A DNA stretch of 41,395 nt from a virus: the IMG/VR virus record IMGVR_UViG_3300027976_002258, positions 1 to 41,395 of that record. One strand, given 5' to 3'. The position numbers and the translations under genes are program-made. Below are positions 7,677-14,910 of the stretch, piece by piece. Positions within the stretch are counted from its first letter, which is position 1. Every line of letters starts with the position of its first letter. Under the pieces are notes generated by a model. The model saw nothing but the letters and a program-made list of their open reading frames with translations, was not told where the DNA came from and made no database searches.

Positions 7677-8192
7677 TTAGTGTATTTTAATGTTCCATAT
7701 AATTACAGCAACTATAAAGAAAACCTCAAATACACCGTAACCCATACCCATCGAGAATATTGCATTTTTAAGATTATACTTAATATTGAATGCTCCCCAC
7801 CAAAAGATAAAGGTTGTATATGATACGAAAAATGAAATTGCAAAAATAAGATGAGGCTTTCCAAAACTCATATCTATAAATCCTGTTAATGATAGTGACA
7901 ATGTTGTTATAACATTTATAGTTTTTAACATCTTCAGCTGCATTACATTAATGTATGATTCTATACATTTTATAGCAGTATGGTTATTGACGTATATGAA
8001 TAATGTGATGACTTGTATGAATGTCAACCATAACCATTTAGTTTTACTTAAAACGCCGAATGTTGACAGCGGCTCAGATTTAATATCTAAGTGTGATATG
8101 ACATAGAAACAATATATGGGTATGATAACTCCGATCAAGGCAGAAAGTACCACTAGGGTTCTCTTGAGGTGCTTCCAATAACTGGTTGTCAT
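7677..8192 (-). CDS. Five-helix membrane protein
   Basis: This is the only complete leftward gene in the window. Its 171-residue product starts with a short basic segment and has hydrophobic helices near residues 12-31, 52-71, 88-110, 112-132 and 145-165, with charged short loops. I see no enzymatic motif; a DUF998 or Frag1-like multi-pass fold is conceivable but not established. Convergence with 7009 and divergence from promoter-like copy 2 suggest independent expression, perhaps as a late-acquired cargo gene acting in the host membrane (superinfection exclusion is one possibility). Confidence 0.65.
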   Translation of the reverse strand: MTTSYWKHLKRTLVVLSALIGVIIPIYCFYVISHLDIKSEPLSTFGVLSKTKWLWLTFIQVITLFIYVNNHTAIKCIESYINVMQLKMLKTINVITTLSLSLTGFIDMSFGKPHLIFAISFFVSYTTFIFWWGAFNIKYNLKNAIFSMGMGYGVFEVFFIVAVIIWNIKIH

Positions 8193-8231
8193 GTATCAAT
8201 TTTTATTCTATATATTCGGCATTCTAAATCG

Positions 8232-8323
8232 AAACTTTAACAAAACTTTAACACTTTAAATTTTCATGTTAACCATAAATTGATTAGATTTACTTATAAT
8301 AATTAATCAAATACACTACAATT
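8232..8323 (+). promoter_or_regulatory. Repeated promoter-like element, copy 2
   Basis: Same architecture as the element at 5759: tandem aaactttaaca copies at 8232-8242 and 8243-8253, catgttaacc, then TATAAT (8295-8300) between arms TTGATTA (8280-8286) and TAATCAA (8304-8310). It lies between the leftward membrane gene and the ATG at 8324 and would drive the rightward small-gene cluster. Confidence 0.75.
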
Positions 8324-8563
8324 ATGATACCAATGACTATTTCAAATGGAAAAACCAATAAGCTTTGGCTTAAAAACAGAATTTTAAATGGTACTGTTCT
8401 AATGTTTGAACAAAATCAAAAGAATGACAATGGTTATAAATTGTTAACACCAAAAAAAGCTCTGGCTTTGTTTTATGGATTGAGACTATGGTTTAATGGA
8501 GATATGATAATTGGATGCTATGGCACTTCATATTATTACAAATTCACAATAAAAACATCTTAA
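8324..8563 (+). CDS. Hypothetical protein (79 aa)
   Basis: I do not recognise this protein. It is small, basic and rich in aromatic residues, without a clear membrane helix. It is the first gene behind promoter-like copy 2 and is followed 23 nt later by the first EEYxxC-family gene. The products behind the three copies of the element (here, 5843 and 11262) do not look alike. Confidence 0.6.
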   Translation: MIPMTISNGKTNKLWLKNRILNGTVLMFEQNQKNDNGYKLLTPKKALALFYGLRLWFNGDMIIGCYGTSYYYKFTIKTS

Positions 8564-8586
8564 AAAATTCTAAATATATAAATAAA

Positions 8587-8871
8587 ATGATGGAAGACTT
8601 TGAAGACTTTGAAGACCAAGACGATGAAATGGAAATTCTTATTAGAAACACAGAGATGAAACATGATATGAACATGATGCGGATTAAACTCGCTAACGAG
8701 AATTATGACGTGGTAACGGCTAAGGGAATCGACTTCGCCACAATGCGAAAAGAAGAGAACAATGACGTTGTTCATATTTTAAAAGTCCTTGGGGATATGT
8801 TAGAAATATTCGAAGAACTTGAAGAATATGAAAAATGTTCGAAGATAAACAAAATTTTGCAAACAGCATAA
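8587..8871 (+). CDS. Small acidic protein with C-terminal EEYxxC helix (94 aa)
   Basis: I place the start at the ATG at 8587 (MMEDFEDFED), which follows an A-rich leader; an upstream in-frame ATG at 8515 lies inside the previous gene. The N-terminus is very acidic, followed by a Met-rich helix. The C-terminus, IFEELEEYEKCSKINKIL, resembles those of the products at 9922 and 10274 and recalls the UVR helix of UvrB/UvrC, McsA and ClpC (E-[FY]-E-.-[AC]). No catalytic residues are seen. I infer a protein-protein interaction role. Confidence 0.65.
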   Translation: MMEDFEDFEDQDDEMEILIRNTEMKHDMNMMRIKLANENYDVVTAKGIDFATMRKEENNDVVHILKVLGDMLEIFEELEEYEKCSKINKILQTA

Positions 8872-8889
8872 CGAAAAAATCTAGATAGT

Positions 8890-9105
8890 ATGAACAATGA
8901 ATTGTTAAGAAGAATAGCAGATGGGCTTGACCGCATTGCAGTGTGCCTGGAAAACAAGCAATTGAGAGAAATTGCTATATATAAAAAATCTCAAATAACT
9001 GAGAAAAATACTAATAACTCACATCAAAATAGAGCAACTCTAGTCAGAGAGAAGGCGTCAAAGCCTCAAACTATTAGAGTTAGAACCCCAAGAAATTCTA
9101 AATAA
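8890..9105 (+). CDS. Hypothetical basic protein (71 aa)
   Basis: I do not recognise it. The first 30 residues form a likely amphipathic helix (NELLRRIADGLDRIAVCLE), and the remainder is basic, Ser/Asn/Arg-rich and probably disordered, ending RVRTPRNSK. The layout of a helix for oligomerisation or partner binding plus a basic tail would fit nucleic-acid binding. It ends 11 nt before the dnaJ-like gene. Confidence 0.6.
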   Translation: MNNELLRRIADGLDRIAVCLENKQLREIAIYKKSQITEKNTNNSHQNRATLVREKASKPQTIRVRTPRNSK

Positions 9106-9116
9106 ACAATACAATA

Positions 9117-9929
9117 ATGGATTTCTACGAATCACTAAACGTTTCGAGGGATGCTTCGCCTGAAGCAATTAAAAAATCTTATAGAAAACTTGTAAAGATA
9201 CATCACCCTGATAAAACAGGAGGTGATGACATTAAATTCAAACAGATATCAGAGGCGTATGAGACCTTGAGTGACCCTGCCAAAAGGGGACAATATGATA
9301 ATACATCAAATTTAGATGCCCATCGGCATGCAGAGCAATCTTCAAGCTGGGATGCAGTATTTAACAGTTTTGGAGGAGACTTCGTAAACATGTTTGACCA
9401 CTCATTCAGTGGAGAAGCAAGAGGACATGACATTCGTGTTGTAATAGAAATATCAATAGAAGAGTCATACATGGGAACTAAAAGATATATTGACGTAGGA
9501 ACTGGCGGATTTAATATTAATATTCCTAGAGGAATTCTGAACGGAACAAAACTAAAGGTTCCAGGACGAGGGACTAAGCACCCTATTAATTCTTCTGCGC
9601 CATCAGGAGACATGATATTAAATGTTAATGTTAACCCAGACTCTGACTTTATAGTTAATGGCAGTGACATTTACATTGAATTACATTTGAATTGGATCGA
9701 TATGATATTAGGTGGAGAATTTGAAGTGCGAACCAAAGTTAATAGTGTAAAAATTAAAGTGCCTCAAGGGTCATATGATGGAAAAATGTTAAGAGTAGTA
9801 GGGATGGGAATGCCAATATATAATCAAGAAGGATATGGTAATTTAATGGTGAAACTTAGAACGCTTGCAATAAATTTAACAGAGGAACAAATTGAAATAC
9901 TTAAAAAAATAAAGAATTCAAATGGATGA
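9117..9929 (+). CDS. DnaJ-like co-chaperone without zinc finger
   Basis: The 270-residue protein begins with a J domain (residues 1-65) containing the H-P-D triad at 30-32 that stimulates DnaK ATPase activity, and SEAYETLSDPAKRGQYD at its end. Two C-terminal substrate-binding domains follow (about 105-180 and 185-265), with PRGILNGTKLKVPGRG in the first and PQGSYDGKMLRVVGMG in the second. The four CxxCxGxG zinc motifs of type I DnaJ are missing, so it is type II, like CbpA. It would recruit host DnaK to phage clients such as virion proteins. Ends in TGA, overlapping the next start by 8 nt. Confidence 0.92.
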   Translation: MDFYESLNVSRDASPEAIKKSYRKLVKIHHPDKTGGDDIKFKQISEAYETLSDPAKRGQYDNTSNLDAHRHAEQSSSWDAVFNSFGGDFVNMFDHSFSGEARGHDIRVVIEISIEESYMGTKRYIDVGTGGFNINIPRGILNGTKLKVPGRGTKHPINSSAPSGDMILNVNVNPDSDFIVNGSDIYIELHLNWIDMILGGEFEVRTKVNSVKIKVPQGSYDGKMLRVVGMGMPIYNQEGYGNLMVKLRTLAINLTEEQIEILKKIKNSNG

Positions 9930-10170
9930 AATACTAGACGATGACCATGAATTTATAAAGAAACTACACGAATCTCCGAAAGAAGAGATGATGATACATA
10001 TTTACAATGCAATTGTTGCTAGCAAGCGAGGAGCGCTCAAACATAATGATACCTCAATAGCAGAAAAAATCATAGGGGTTGAAACCGTTCTTACCTATTT
10101 TAAAGATAGAGAAGAATACAAGATATGTGCAGAACTTAAAAATATAATTGATAAACTAAAGGAATTATAA
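9922..10170 (+). CDS. Small protein with C-terminal EEYxxC helix (82 aa)
   Basis: The ATG overlaps the end of the dnaJ-like gene, so translation is coupled. The N-terminal half is acidic and helical; the C-terminus TYFKDREEYKICAELKNI aligns with those of the products at 8587 and 10274. The coupling to dnaJ suggests that this family may work with the chaperone or the Clp machinery, which is inference only. Confidence 0.65.
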   Translation: MDEILDDDHEFIKKLHESPKEEMMIHIYNAIVASKRGALKHNDTSIAEKIIGVETVLTYFKDREEYKICAELKNIIDKLKEL

Positions 10171-10184
10171 CATGTTTTTAAAAT

Positions 10185-10214
10185 GCCCTGGGCTACATCG
10201 GGGATATCCCATGT
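10185..10214. repeat. Two inverted repeats in a gene gap
   Basis: In the 103-nt gap between two EEYxxC genes, GCCC-t-GGGC (10185-10193) is followed by the perfect palindrome GGGATATCCC (10201-10210), flanked by ACAT (10195-10198) and ATGT (10211-10214). This is a GC-rich island in AT-rich DNA. No T tract follows, so it is not a typical intrinsic terminator; an RNA processing site or operator is possible. Confidence 0.5.
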
Positions 10215-10273
10215 GATATATATATTGTTATAAGCCAAAGCAATAAACTCATTTTAAAAAAGAACATATACAC

Positions 10274-10516
10274 ATGGAAGAACTTGATGCTCAAATGCGT
10301 TCATCTTACTTCATACTTACTAAAAATTTCACAAGAACTGTTAATAGATTCATAGTTTTCACCGACGGGAAGCATAACATCGATATACCACATGGCACTG
10401 GACAAAGGAGTCAATTCATAGATATTTTAATTAAATATTTTTCTGGATTAGAGGAGTATGAAAAATGTGAAGAACTTAAAAAACTACGAGAATTAGTAAT
10501 AATGGCAGGAGATTAA
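10274..10516 (+). CDS. Small protein with C-terminal EEYxxC helix (80 aa)
   Basis: Third member of the local family: KYFSGLEEYEKCEELKKL at residues 55-72 aligns closely with the 8587 and 9922 products, while the N-terminal halves differ. No catalytic motif or membrane helix is visible. It lies behind the GC-rich inverted repeats and 36 nt before the RNase HII gene. Confidence 0.65.
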   Translation: MEELDAQMRSSYFILTKNFTRTVNRFIVFTDGKHNIDIPHGTGQRSQFIDILIKYFSGLEEYEKCEELKKLRELVIMAGD

Positions 10517-10552
10517 AATAAAAACAAATTTATAATTGCTCATATAATTTAT

Positions 10553-11176
10553 ATGACAAATATAAAATTAAAAACATATTTTAAAGACTCAAATTTAATT
10601 CATGTTGGAACCGATGAATCCGGAAGAGGGGCTCTAAGTGGATGCTTAACTGTAGCTGCTTGTATAATGCCACATGGATTTGAACATCCCCTTATAAAAG
10701 ATTCAAAGCTCCTCAATGAACAGCAGCGAAAAGATGCCCGTAAAATCGTAGAGGAGTATGCAATTGCATACAGTATTGTACATATTCAACCTAAAGAAAT
10801 AGAAGATACCAACATACTAAAGTCTACAATGATTGGTATGCAACGCTCTTTGTCTAATGTATACTCAAAGGTTAAATTTGATTTCATCTTAGTTGATGGA
10901 GATCAATTCCATGGATTCGAAGGAATCCCTTATGAAACAATAATTGGCGGAGATAATAAATATGTGTCGATTGCAGCTGCTAGCATTTTGGCAAAAACAG
11001 AAAGAGATTCGATAATGAAGGATTTAGATATAGAAACTCCCGGTTATGGATGGAACAGCAATAAGGGATATGGTACTGCTGCACATATTACTGCAATAAA
11101 AAAGATAGGTCCTTCTAAACACCACAGAATTAGTTTCATCTCACATTTACTAAATGAAACAGTTTCATTATTTTAA
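10553..11176 (+). CDS. rnhB: Ribonuclease HII
   Basis: The 207-residue product matches bacterial RNase HII in length and motifs: DESGRG at 21-26 (catalytic Asp21, Glu22), FILVDGDQF (Asp115), ASILAKTERD (Asp152), then YGWNSNKGYGT and HHRISF near the C-terminus. RNase HII cuts RNA in RNA-DNA hybrids, including single ribonucleotides in DNA, and would remove primers or misincorporated ribonucleotides in phage replication. A TATAAT at 10543-10548 is too close to the ATG to give a normal leader. Its stop is next to promoter-like copy 3. Confidence 0.93.
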   Translation: MTNIKLKTYFKDSNLIHVGTDESGRGALSGCLTVAACIMPHGFEHPLIKDSKLLNEQQRKDARKIVEEYAIAYSIVHIQPKEIEDTNILKSTMIGMQRSLSNVYSKVKFDFILVDGDQFHGFEGIPYETIIGGDNKYVSIAAASILAKTERDSIMKDLDIETPGYGWNSNKGYGTAAHITAIKKIGPSKHHRISFISHLLNETVSLF

Positions 11177-11261
11177 AACTTTAACAAAAATTTAACACTT
11201 TAAATTTTCATGCTAACCTGAAATTGATTAGATTTACATATAATAATTAATCAAATACAAT
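11176..11261 (+). promoter_or_regulatory. Repeated promoter-like element, copy 3
   Basis: Same order as at 5759 and 8232: aaactttaaca (11176-11186) and a one-base variant aaaatttaaca (11187-11197), catgctaacc, and TATAAT (11239-11244) between TTGATTA (11224-11230) and TAATCAA (11248-11254). It starts at the last base of the RNase HII stop codon and ends at the ATG at 11262. Confidence 0.75.
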
Positions 11262-11555
11262 ATGAACACACTATCAAAATTTGAAATCGTTAGAGACATT
11301 GTTCGAGTTTATCTTAGAGAAAATGGAAAATATGCAAATCTTTCGGAATTAGACTCTTATAACGAACATATAATTGCAACGGGAACATCTATTCTTTGTA
11401 CCAAATGGAAAATAAACAGTGGTGGTGGCTTCGTCCAAGCATTTGTTAACAATGATTTATACGGAGCAATCTCAAGAGCCGATTGTATAAACATACATGC
11501 ACTTATGTTCTATAGTATGTTATCACATAACAATTCTGCTCCAACTTTTAAATAA
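11262..11555 (+). CDS. Hypothetical protein (97 aa)
   Basis: I do not recognise it. The first 20 residues look like an amphipathic helix (KFEIVRDIVRVYLRENGKY), followed by mixed segments with two cysteines (46 and 75). No membrane segment is seen. It appears to be the only gene between promoter-like copy 3 and the gene at 11604, which has its own candidate late promoter. Confidence 0.6.
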   Translation: MNTLSKFEIVRDIVRVYLRENGKYANLSELDSYNEHIIATGTSILCTKWKINSGGGFVQAFVNNDLYGAISRADCINIHALMFYSMLSHNNSAPTFK

Positions 11556-11582
11556 ACAAAATTATCTATATTGTTTTAGATA

Positions 11583-11590
11583 TATAAATA
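11583..11590 (+). promoter_or_regulatory. Candidate T4-type late promoter box TATAAATA
   Basis: A TATAAATA octamer lies 13 nt before the ATG at 11604, in the arrangement of T4 late promoters (octamer, then start of transcription 5-7 nt later). The octamer is expected several times by chance in DNA this AT-rich, so only its position supports it. Confidence 0.35.
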
Positions 11591-11603
11591 AAAAAATATT
11601 ATT

Positions 11604-12230
11604 ATGAGTATAAAACGATTCGAAGAATTTGTAGCAGAAATAGAAACAAAAATTATAACTAAAGATGCTGCATCGGTTAAGTTTAAGGATGAGGAGCCAG
11701 ATAGCATACAAGGAATTACAGAGGCATCTCGCAAAGTGGAATCTGTTATGATTAAGAACAATACTTCTTTTTCGATGAATGACATCTATGAATATTTATC
11801 TGGTTACACCACCAGATTAAATAATAAAATCAAGGTTTCTACATTAAAGGGAAACTACTATGACACTATTATAGTAGCAATGTCAGGGGTTTCAGAGGCA
11901 GGAGAAGCGATTCTAGGAGATGACTCCAAAACAATAAAGGAAACTAATAAAAAGGTAACTGACCAATTGAAGGATGTATATGAATCAGTGATATCAGAAG
12001 CTAAAGAATGGGAAGCTGACGCGCATGATGAGCATACTGTAATGACGTACATGTCAGAAAACGTAGCACTAGTTGCAGCATTGGCTGCAAACTCTGTTAA
12101 AGAAATGCATAAGGATATGGAGTCTGAAGCATATGAAGCATGTTTAAATAAAATGTCAGAATCATTTGCTAAAAAAATTAATGAAAGTAAAGAAACAGTA
12201 GCAGCAGTCGACGCTGAAGATATTGACTAA
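11604..12230 (+). CDS. Possible internal/capsid-packaged protein (208 aa)
   Basis: No family is recognised for the body, which is acidic, highly helical and Lys/Glu/Ala-rich. The N-terminus MSIKRFEEFVAE resembles the capsid-targeting peptide of T4 internal proteins (of the type MKTYQEFIAE), with V-A-E at 10-12 close to the (L/I)xE site cut by the T4 prohead protease. The same kind of N-terminus occurs on the product at 24278. I infer a virion-interior or scaffold-associated protein. It has a candidate late promoter before it and a strong terminator after it, so it is probably a single-gene unit. Confidence 0.55.
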   Translation: MSIKRFEEFVAEIETKIITKDAASVKFKDEEPDSIQGITEASRKVESVMIKNNTSFSMNDIYEYLSGYTTRLNNKIKVSTLKGNYYDTIIVAMSGVSEAGEAILGDDSKTIKETNKKVTDQLKDVYESVISEAKEWEADAHDEHTVMTYMSENVALVAALAANSVKEMHKDMESEAYEACLNKMSESFAKKINESKETVAAVDAEDID

Positions 12231-12250
12231 ACAAACTATAAAACTAAATA

Positions 12251-12284
12251 AAAAATCTATATATAAACGGTATAGATTTTTTTA
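12251..12284 (+). terminator. Intrinsic terminator
   Basis: A perfect 11-bp stem (AAAAATCTATA at 12251-12261 pairing with TATAGATTTTT at 12271-12281), a 9-nt loop, and a T run to 12283 follow the gene at 11604 by about 20 nt. The stem is AT-rich but the A-stem-T layout would also function from the opposite strand. Confidence 0.7.
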
Positions 12285-12340
12285 TGTCTATAATTTAGTA
12301 ATTTAACATAATTACATGTGTATCTTTTATAAAAATAAAA

Positions 12341-12514
12341 ATGGGATTTAATAAATTATTTATACCTAAAATTGCCACACTTGAGAAATTACTTAATGAA
12401 AATGGAACTGAGTTGTTTTATCGTATGTATTGCACTGGTTTTGATGTTATAGTAGGAAGTTCAAAATCAATAAAGTGGCTTGTTTCATTTAAAAAGAAAT
12501 ATCAAAAAAAATAA
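12341..12514 (+). CDS. Small hypothetical protein (57 aa)
   Basis: A 57-codon frame begins MGFNKLFIPKIATLEKLLNE after the A-rich leader aaaaataaaa and ends in TAA. It is basic, with a likely helix in the N-terminal half and a lysine-rich tail. It sits alone between the terminator at 12251 and the unit starting at 12630; a TATAAT at 12289-12294 could be its promoter. I do not recognise a family. Confidence 0.55.
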   Translation: MGFNKLFIPKIATLEKLLNENGTELFYRMYCTGFDVIVGSSKSIKWLVSFKKKYQKK

Positions 12515-12629
12515 AAATTACTCTTTTAATCTCTGGTTTGTTTTTAATAATTGATTATGTAAATGTATAGCCTTTAAATTATATAGAAACTTTTTATCAA
12601 AAACATATATAACATTTATATAATTAAAT

Positions 12630-13181
12630 ATGATACAAGAACAGGAAGTGACACTTATTAAGAAATATCAATGGAAAAAGGGTGAACGAATAGGTGAAGT
12701 CGTTGAAGTTCTCACTATAGATTCAGAGTTTGTACATTTTAAAGATGGAACAAAAATATATAATTTAGTTCTTCCGGAGTTTTTAGAGGAAATTATAGGT
12801 GATGAATTGCCGTTTCCAATAGTAGAACAAATGGAACAAACATCGTCAAATCAAGGTGCACAGTGGCTTAGTTCAAGTCCTCCTATAAAAAAACCACAAC
12901 CACATATTGTAAATAAAGATATTAAGTCAATGGACTCTCCAATTGAACTTCTGGTTGCTAAACTTTCTAAAAAGAATGTTGAACAATTAGAAGCTAAAAT
13001 AAATTTAAACATACCAGGGAAAGATGTATTTAATATGCTAATTGAAAGTGCGGATGAAGATAGAGAAGAATTAATTAAGACAATTGCCAAGGTTGCAGTC
13101 TCACAAATTGAGATAAATAAATTACAAGAATATTTAACAGAAGAAGTATTAACATTTATAAATAATTACTATAATGATTAA
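12630..13181 (+). CDS. Unknown protein, first of a coupled five-gene block (183 aa)
   Basis: The N-terminal 60 residues look like a small beta domain (KKYQWKKGERIGEVVEVLTI), followed by a Pro/Ser-rich linker (about 70-100) and a helical, acidic C-terminal domain (105-183). The position just upstream of the baseplate genes, and the shape of the helical domain, recall small assembly proteins near the T4 hub genes such as gp26, but I cannot show homology. The end overlaps the next gene by 8 nt. Confidence 0.6.
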   Translation: MIQEQEVTLIKKYQWKKGERIGEVVEVLTIDSEFVHFKDGTKIYNLVLPEFLEEIIGDELPFPIVEQMEQTSSNQGAQWLSSSPPIKKPQPHIVNKDIKSMDSPIELLVAKLSKKNVEQLEAKINLNIPGKDVFNMLIESADEDREELIKTIAKVAVSQIEINKLQEYLTEEVLTFINNYYND

Positions 13182-13578
13182 AGAAGAAACAATCCCAACT
13201 GAAGTATCTAAAAATACAAGGAGACAAAGAAGAGCTTATCTTAAGGCAATGGGATATTTGAAAATCAAAAATGAATTTGGAAGATTTTCGGCACAAGGAA
13301 AAACATGGTATGACAGAATGTGTTCTGATGGAAAAACAGAACATTTAGCCCATGAACGAAGAGTACAAGACCAACATGAAGAACAATTAGGGCAAATGGC
13401 CGAAAGTTTAAAAGTAACATGGAGAACTTTAGGGTATAATGACTCGGAATTAGAGATGTTATCAGAGGCCTTTTTTATACTAGCATTAAGTAATACTAGA
13501 GAAGATAGGAAAACTGCTAGAAAACTAATGAAGGATGCAAAGACCACTCAAAAGAGTAGACTAAATGCAATACGTTAA
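13174..13578 (+). CDS. Unknown basic helical protein (134 aa)
   Basis: I do not recognise it. It is strongly basic near the start (TRRQRRAYLKAMGYLKIK) and helical throughout, with few hydrophobic stretches. It overlaps both neighbours (8 nt upstream, 14 nt downstream), which supports translational coupling within the block before the tail genes. A DNA-, RNA- or virion-contacting role would fit the charge. Confidence 0.6.
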   Translation: MIKEETIPTEVSKNTRRQRRAYLKAMGYLKIKNEFGRFSAQGKTWYDRMCSDGKTEHLAHERRVQDQHEEQLGQMAESLKVTWRTLGYNDSELEMLSEAFFILALSNTREDRKTARKLMKDAKTTQKSRLNAIR

Positions 13579-13873
13579 AATAAATATAGCGGACAACGGC
13601 GTCATTAAAACTGTATTTGACGATAATATTAATTCTGGAGGAGAGAGTTATGAATCAACGGTAGTGTATGATTTTACCGATCAAATTTCCAAGATTAAAT
13701 TTATAGAAGACCTTTGTATTGACATTGGACTTTCTTTTGGAAATTCTAAAAACAAAAACCAAATAAAAATTATTGAATCATGGGGTATCGATTATATTCC
13801 AAATGATGAAGATAAGCGCGAAAAAATAAAAGTTATCAAATCTGAACTGAAACGATTTCAGATGGTAGTTTAA
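13565..13873 (+). CDS. Unknown protein (102 aa)
   Basis: I do not recognise it. The first half looks beta-rich and the second half helical and basic (DEDKREKIKVIKSELKRFQ). No catalytic motif is apparent. It overlaps the previous gene by 14 nt and ends 6 nt before the next. Confidence 0.6.
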   Translation: MQYVKINIADNGVIKTVFDDNINSGGESYESTVVYDFTDQISKIKFIEDLCIDIGLSFGNSKNKNQIKIIESWGIDYIPNDEDKREKIKVIKSELKRFQMVV

Positions 13874-13879
13874 AAATTA

Positions 13880-14287
13880 ATGAAAGTACTGGAAATTGAT
13901 TGTATTTGGTGTCCCTCAAGAAAGGATTTTAATAAGTTTATGAAACATACTATTAAGAAGTCAACTAAAACAATCGACTTCTTAAGTATTATAAGCAAGC
14001 TTATTAAGTCTGACCCATACTTGGATAATCCTAGTGATTCGATTATTGGTTTAACAATAATCAATGAAATCACTAGAAGCCTTGCACCCAATGTAAAGGA
14101 AATAGATCGTGTGATTTATTTATTTAGGAGTTTAGATTCTCAAATTGTTAGCAACCTCAAAGATTTAATATCATCTATTACTGAAAGAGAATTTATAATA
14201 TCATTGATTATAATTGGCGATGAAATTAAAATTGATGAAAGTGTACGGTTTCAATTTGATTATATCAAATACATTTCAAATGATTAG
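13880..14287 (+). CDS. Unknown protein (135 aa)
   Basis: I do not recognise it. It is Ile/Ser-rich and apparently all-helical, with a C-W-C-P sequence near residues 8-12 whose meaning is unclear. Hydrophobic stretches are too broken by charge for membrane helices. Its last 8 nt overlap the next start (14280). Confidence 0.6.
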   Translation: MKVLEIDCIWCPSRKDFNKFMKHTIKKSTKTIDFLSIISKLIKSDPYLDNPSDSIIGLTIINEITRSLAPNVKEIDRVIYLFRSLDSQIVSNLKDLISSITEREFIISLIIIGDEIKIDESVRFQFDYIKYISND

Positions 14288-14867
14288 ACATAAATTATTT
14301 TCAAAAGGTGACCATGTAAACGCGCTTATAACCAATAACCGACATAGTAATATTGTTTTTTTAGTGAAGGCAATAATACATGATGTTGAGTTTAATGATA
14401 AAATGCCTAGATATAAAATAAGAATCACCAGATTTTATGACGATATCGATTTTCTTAAAAGGTATTGGTTCGACATGAAATTCGATAAAAATTTTGATGG
14501 CGGTTATACTGTTTTTAGAATGTTGAGACAAAGGGTTTCTAATGTAAAAGAATTTCAAGCATATTTGGATTCTAAATGGGAATCATACACGATGATTATT
14601 GACTCAGTAATGTGTGTTAGAACTAAAGTAGAACTTGATGTTTTGTATAACAACATACAGGACTTCTTGGTTGAACGCAACATAAAAGAGTTATATGAAC
14701 TTACAACTAGATACGCGTATAACAAGGGCACCTATAAATACGAAAGTAAGGGTGTTTTTGTAGCACACCTAAAAAAATTCTTAGGTGATAGAGCAGGGAA
14801 GGAAAAGGACTATTATTTTAAACTGCTATATAGGCCTCTCTCGGTCGACTACGATAACTTAGAGTAG
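14280..14867 (+). CDS. Unknown protein, last of the five-gene block (195 aa)
   Basis: I choose the ATG at 14280 (MIRHKLFSKGDHVNAL), overlapping the previous stop as elsewhere in the block; a longer frame from 14214 would lie within that gene. The first 60 residues look like a small beta barrel (KGDHVNALI..VFLVKAIIHD..PRYKIRITRFY), followed by a helical region. It is soluble and basic. It ends just before a candidate late promoter for the large structural gene at 14911. Confidence 0.6.
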   Translation: MIRHKLFSKGDHVNALITNNRHSNIVFLVKAIIHDVEFNDKMPRYKIRITRFYDDIDFLKRYWFDMKFDKNFDGGYTVFRMLRQRVSNVKEFQAYLDSKWESYTMIIDSVMCVRTKVELDVLYNNIQDFLVERNIKELYELTTRYAYNKGTYKYESKGVFVAHLKKFLGDRAGKEKDYYFKLLYRPLSVDYDNLE

Positions 14868-14883
14868 TCAAAAATATATGATA

Positions 14884-14891
14884 TATAAATA
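14884..14891 (+). promoter_or_regulatory. Candidate late promoter box TATAAATA
   Basis: TATAAATA lies 19 nt before the ATG at 14911, the first gene of the long virion block, a position at which a late promoter is expected. Chance occurrence in AT-rich DNA is possible. Confidence 0.4.
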
Positions 14892-14910
14892 AAAATATAT
14901 GATATAATAT

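Noticed and set aside
8515-8586. Upstream extension of the 8587 gene
   Set aside because: The added 24 codons lie within the previous coding region and look unlike a protein N-terminus; the A-rich leader precedes 8587.
10185-10214. tRNA or intrinsic terminator
   Set aside because: No cloverleaf could be drawn, and no T run follows the stems.
14214-14279. Upstream extension of the 14280 gene
   Set aside because: Would overlap the previous gene by 74 nt, whereas its neighbours overlap by 8-14 nt.
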